From assembly GCF_020991475.1 (NCBI RefSeq), contig NZ_JAJMPA010000001.1, forward strand, positions 744,001 through 808,000: 64,000 nt of DNA, read 5' to 3'. The notes beneath the pieces were generated by a model. The model did not search any database, was not told the DNA's origin, and worked only from the letters and a program-made list of their open reading frames with translations. The stretch comes from Pedobacter sp. MC2016-14 (GTDB lineage Bacteria; Bacteroidota; Bacteroidia; Sphingobacteriales; Sphingobacteriaceae). Below, piece by piece: positions 60,976 through 64,000 of the stretch (position 1 is the stretch's first letter; each line of letters starts with the position of its first letter). A program made the translations under genes and the position numbers.

Positions 60976-62913
60976 TTACCACAATGGATTCTGAACCAAA
61001 TTGTTATTTACCGTAATGCTTTGATCTTTGATAGGCCACAAGTAGTCTTTAGAATTAAATACTGGGACATATATATTACGCGCCCTGTAGTAATTGACAG
61101 GTTGCTCTTCAGTAATACTCCATCCTTGCATCGGTCTGCTCATGACAACCTGTAGTTCCTTCCAACGACGTAAGTCCCAACCTGCAATAGATTCGAATGC
61201 CAGTTCAATCCTTCTTTCCTGATGTATGATTTCGCGTAACCCAGCTTGTCCGGTATATTTCATCGGCGTGTTTGATAGTGTAGCAGTCCAGGAATCAGCA
61301 ACTTTAGGTATGCCGGCCCTGGTGCGTACCTCGTCTATATAAGGGAGAATTTCAGTATAGGATTTCCCTTGTTCATTTAGCGCTTCTGCATACATCAAAT
61401 ATAGATCTGACAATCTAATTAGCGGATATCGAAAATCTACCCAAGTCATTTGATTGGTGTAAGTAGTTAAATAATTAACCAATTTTTTAGGCCAGCAGCC
61501 TGATATATTGGTGTATTGCGGGCTTTTAGGTCCGGCAAAGCTGGCCAAACCTCTTCCTTGCACATATTGTGCATTTGCCGGGTCTAATAACGATCCGTTT
61601 CCATACCAGACACCACCATCAAAAGCAAGAGAAGAATAGAATCGAGGTTCGCGATTAAAATGAGCAAGCACAGTCTCATATCCATTGTGAACATAAAACC
61701 TATCTCCAAATCCTGCAGTTTTTAAATTATACCTGTTCCTGTAATCGAATGTTTTATCCTGATCTATGGGCAATCCTTTATCTGTATAAAACAACTCCTG
61801 CTCTGCCAGGGGCACGGCAAAGGTACCTTGTGCAATAAGATTACTTGCTGCCTGGGCATTCAACCTGGGCATTGCTTTTTCTTGTTTCCCAAATCCATAA
61901 GTTGGATTGATTGCCCAAATTAATTCGGTATTTAATTCCCACCTTTCAGTAATTGCGGTTTGCAAGCCAAGAACCCTTTTTAATGAATCTGGCAAATTTG
62001 CAGGTAAGTTCCCTGCAGGAACGAATGTGTGCAGGCGGGAACCATTTTGTAAACTGGCATCAAGGGCCGCACGACAGGCAATGGCAGCACGGTCCCATTT
62101 TTTGGGATCAATCTCCTGACTAAAGAGCAACTGTCCGTCTTTATCCTGGAAACCTGCATAGTCTCTATTTCCATTAAATAACGGGCTTGCGGCAGTCATT
62201 AGCACCTGAGCCTTTACGGACAAGGCAATGATGGAGGTAATTCTTCCCAGTTCTTGCGCCTGGTTGGTAATCCTGACAGGAAGATCAGGTGTGGCTTCAT
62301 CCAATAAGCGAACGATATAGTTTACAACTGAATCTGCCGGATTTCTTTTTACCCTAACTTCCTCTGGCGTACTGTTTACAGGCAGGTTTTTGTCTGTAAC
62401 TGGTATGGGGCCATACATCCGGAATAGATAGAAATGATAGTATGCTTTCAAAAATTTGGTTTCTGCAATCCAGCGCTTTTTTTCAGAATCTCCCAAATCA
62501 ATAGGTTTGTCGATATTTTCCAACATTGTATTACAGCGCCTTATGGCTTGAAACATCGCTTGTCCACCCTCCTGGCCATCCCAGTAATTTAACCCGGGAT
62601 TGTTGGTTGTCTGCGTACCCCTTACGATATTAAATCCAACCGGATTAACACCGCCGCGTTCATCTCCTTCTCTTAACGTATTTGGAAAAATAACTTCGCC
62701 GGAGGTCGTAAAAGCGGGATCCTGCCAGGGATACTGCAGTTGTTGCAGCGTGGAATAACAGCCGAACAAATAATTTTCTGCTTCATTCCTATTTCGGAAA
62801 GCATAATCTATGGTACCAACATTATCAGGTGTAACGTTAAGATACTTTTTACACGATGTTAAGGACAAAGCAATAACAACGGTATATAAAATTTTTAAGT
62901 ATGACGATTTCAT
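60976..62913 (-). CDS. SusD/RagB family outer-membrane lipoprotein
   Basis: A 645-residue lipoprotein (lipobox SLTSC, cysteine near 21, followed by KKYLNV) of the SusD family: helical TPR-like scaffold with the N-terminal NRNEAENYLFGCYSTL region, YYHFYLFRMYGPIP near 153-166, and the C-terminal signature RYPLIRLSDLYLMYAEALNE near 490-510 and ERRIELAFESIAGWDLRRWK near 570-590. It caps the SusC porin and binds the incoming oligosaccharide. It lies 20 bases after susC, the normal order. Confidence 0.95.
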   Translation of the reverse strand: MKSSYLKILYTVVIALSLTSCKKYLNVTPDNVGTIDYAFRNRNEAENYLFGCYSTLQQLQYPWQDPAFTTSGEVIFPNTLREGDERGGVNPVGFNIVRGTQTTNNPGLNYWDGQEGGQAMFQAIRRCNTMLENIDKPIDLGDSEKKRWIAETKFLKAYYHFYLFRMYGPIPVTDKNLPVNSTPEEVRVKRNPADSVVNYIVRLLDEATPDLPVRITNQAQELGRITSIIALSVKAQVLMTAASPLFNGNRDYAGFQDKDGQLLFSQEIDPKKWDRAAIACRAALDASLQNGSRLHTFVPAGNLPANLPDSLKRVLGLQTAITERWELNTELIWAINPTYGFGKQEKAMPRLNAQAASNLIAQGTFAVPLAEQELFYTDKGLPIDQDKTFDYRNRYNLKTAGFGDRFYVHNGYETVLAHFNREPRFYSSLAFDGGVWYGNGSLLDPANAQYVQGRGLASFAGPKSPQYTNISGCWPKKLVNYLTTYTNQMTWVDFRYPLIRLSDLYLMYAEALNEQGKSYTEILPYIDEVRTRAGIPKVADSWTATLSNTPMKYTGQAGLREIIHQERRIELAFESIAGWDLRRWKELQVVMSRPMQGWSITEEQPVNYYRARNIYVPVFNSKDYLWPIKDQSITVNNNLVQNPLW

Positions 62914-62933
62914 GTCTTGTTCTCTACAGGTTA

Positions 62934-64000
62934 TTACAAATTAACAGTTACACCCAGGTTATATACTGTTTGCAGGGGATAGGCAAAGCCATTTCCACCT
63001 AATTCAGGATCCCACATGGTAAAAGGACTCCAGGTCACCAGGTTGAGTCCGCTGAAATAGATTCTCAGATTCCTTAATTTCATTCTGTTAACCAGGTTGC
63101 GTGGAAGCGTATAGCCGAATTCCAAAGATTTTAATCTTAAAAAACTACCATCACGCAACCACCATGAACTGTTTTGACGGGTGTTTTCGATGATGGCACC
63201 ATTTGTTCCTAAACGTGGGTACATTGCATACAAATTCTGATTTTCTTCAGACCAATGGTCATCAGCGTATTGCTGAAGAACCTGAGTATCTCCAGGAAGC
63301 CAGGAATCCGGGCTTTTAATGAAAGGGCTTGTTCGCGAAGGATCTATCAGAAAGGAAACCCTGGCCTGTCCCTGAAAAAACGCATTGAGATCAAAGTTTT
63401 TGAAGGCGGTGGTCAGTCCAAACCCATACACAATTTCTGGTATTGTTGGGTTGCCCAGCCAGGTCTGGTCATTAGCGTCTATTACGCCGTCAAGATTTAG
63501 GTCACGATATTTGATGTCGCCGCCCATAGGAGCGATGCCATTATTACTAAATATCTGCCTTGGAGAATTTCTAGCCTCATTATCATCTACAAATAGACGC
63601 TCGGCGATATAGCCATAATTTCTATTCAACGTTACACCTTGGTGAGAACGATATTGCTCTGCATATGCAGGCTCTTCAAACTGGGTATATTTACTTCTGG
63701 TAAAGGTAAAATTGGCAAGGGATGATATACTAAAATCTCGGCTCAGCTGTTTTTTACCATCTAATGAGAACTCGATACCTTTTGATTCTACCTTACCTAC
63801 GTTTGCGGAAATACCCGATTCCAATCCCATTGTTGTGGGGATAAACTCTCTGTTTTGTAAGATGTCTGATTTAAAGTTTTTATAGACTTCTGCTATAAAT
63901 CGAAAATCTTTAAGGAATGTTAATTCCATGCCCAGGTTAATTTGCCTCGAAATCTCCCAGGTAACATCTGTATTTTCGTAATTATTGATCGTAACACCAT
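62934..64000 (-). CDS. SusC/RagA-type TonB-dependent receptor, C-terminal part (5' end outside window)
   Basis: The open frame runs from the right edge to the stop at 62934, about 355 codons. It is the C-terminal half of the beta-barrel of a SusC protein: EISRQINLGME, the repeated strands, DLNLDGVIDANDQTWLGNP (a Ca2+-type loop common in SusC), and the aromatic end VYNLGVTVNL. The plug, TonB box and signal are beyond the edge. With SusD it takes oligosaccharides across the outer membrane. As the first listed gene of the PUL, the promoter and any regulator must lie further right. Confidence 0.92.
   Translation of the reverse strand, partial: GVTINNYENTDVTWEISRQINLGMELTFLKDFRFIAEVYKNFKSDILQNREFIPTTMGLESGISANVGKVESKGIEFSLDGKKQLSRDFSISSLANFTFTRSKYTQFEEPAYAEQYRSHQGVTLNRNYGYIAERLFVDDNEARNSPRQIFSNNGIAPMGGDIKYRDLNLDGVIDANDQTWLGNPTIPEIVYGFGLTTAFKNFDLNAFFQGQARVSFLIDPSRTSPFIKSPDSWLPGDTQVLQQYADDHWSEENQNLYAMYPRLGTNGAIIENTRQNSSWWLRDGSFLRLKSLEFGYTLPRNLVNRMKLRNLRIYFSGLNLVTWSPFTMWDPELGGNGFAYPLQTVYNLGVTVNL

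Overview
The window looks like a chromosomal segment of a Bacteroidota member of the Sphingobacteriaceae, most likely Pedobacter or a close relative. The reasons are an arginine operon built around an acylornithine-type transcarbamylase (ArgF'), a SusC/SusD polysaccharide utilization locus (PUL) with discoidin-like lipoproteins, several candidate promoters of the Bacteroidota TAnnTTTG type, and protein sequences typical of that group. I see no tRNA, rRNA, insertion sequence, prophage or CRISPR array.

Layout. (1) 1-10031, minus strand: a compact arginine operon reading GNAT acyltransferase, argG, argC, argD, argF', argB, proC, argE, argH and a PLP aminotransferase cut by the window edge. (2) 10466-24355: housekeeping genes including an old yellow enzyme, a DUF4143 AAA+ ATPase with a frameshift next to its start codon and a 32-bp tandem repeat upstream, ybaB, a metallo-hydrolase, polA, an alkyltransferase-like protein, trmB, GDP-fucose synthase, OxyR, superoxide dismutase, a TadA-type deaminase and an RlmI-like methyltransferase. 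(3) 24381-31248: membrane and stress genes (bestrophin, an MHS-type MFS carrier with a small partner, NdpA, TerC) and an ECF sigma factor / membrane protein / secreted protein operon. (4) 31406-43786: aspS, a small envelope cluster, AI-2E transporter, orphan NtrC-type regulator, crotonase plus free-standing B12-binding protein, glnS, a gene-poor stretch with strong palindromes, then a Sel1 protein, DUF2071, ruvX, an O-methyltransferase and a LysM glucosaminidase.

(5) 43752-64000, minus strand: a 12-gene PUL. In transcription order it holds SusC (5' end outside), SusD, two surface lipoproteins, L-fuconate dehydratase, a sodium/solute symporter, GH95, GH92, a sialate-O-acetylesterase-like protein, an SDR resembling L-fucose dehydrogenase, a second GH95 and a clan GH-D glycosidase. 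The simplest reading is capture of a fucosylated, partly acetylated and mannose/galactose-bearing glycan, release of L-fucose by the GH95 enzymes, uptake through the symporter, and oxidation through the non-phosphorylating L-fuconate route. A 19-bp stem-loop lies between the binding-protein genes and the catabolic genes.

The items most worth a second look are the fucose PUL with its built-in oxidative pathway, Val90 at the substrate-selecting position of ArgF', the repeat-plus-frameshift DUF4143 locus, and the unexplained long palindromes near 17.9 kb, 39.9 kb, 40.2 kb and 59.7 kb.
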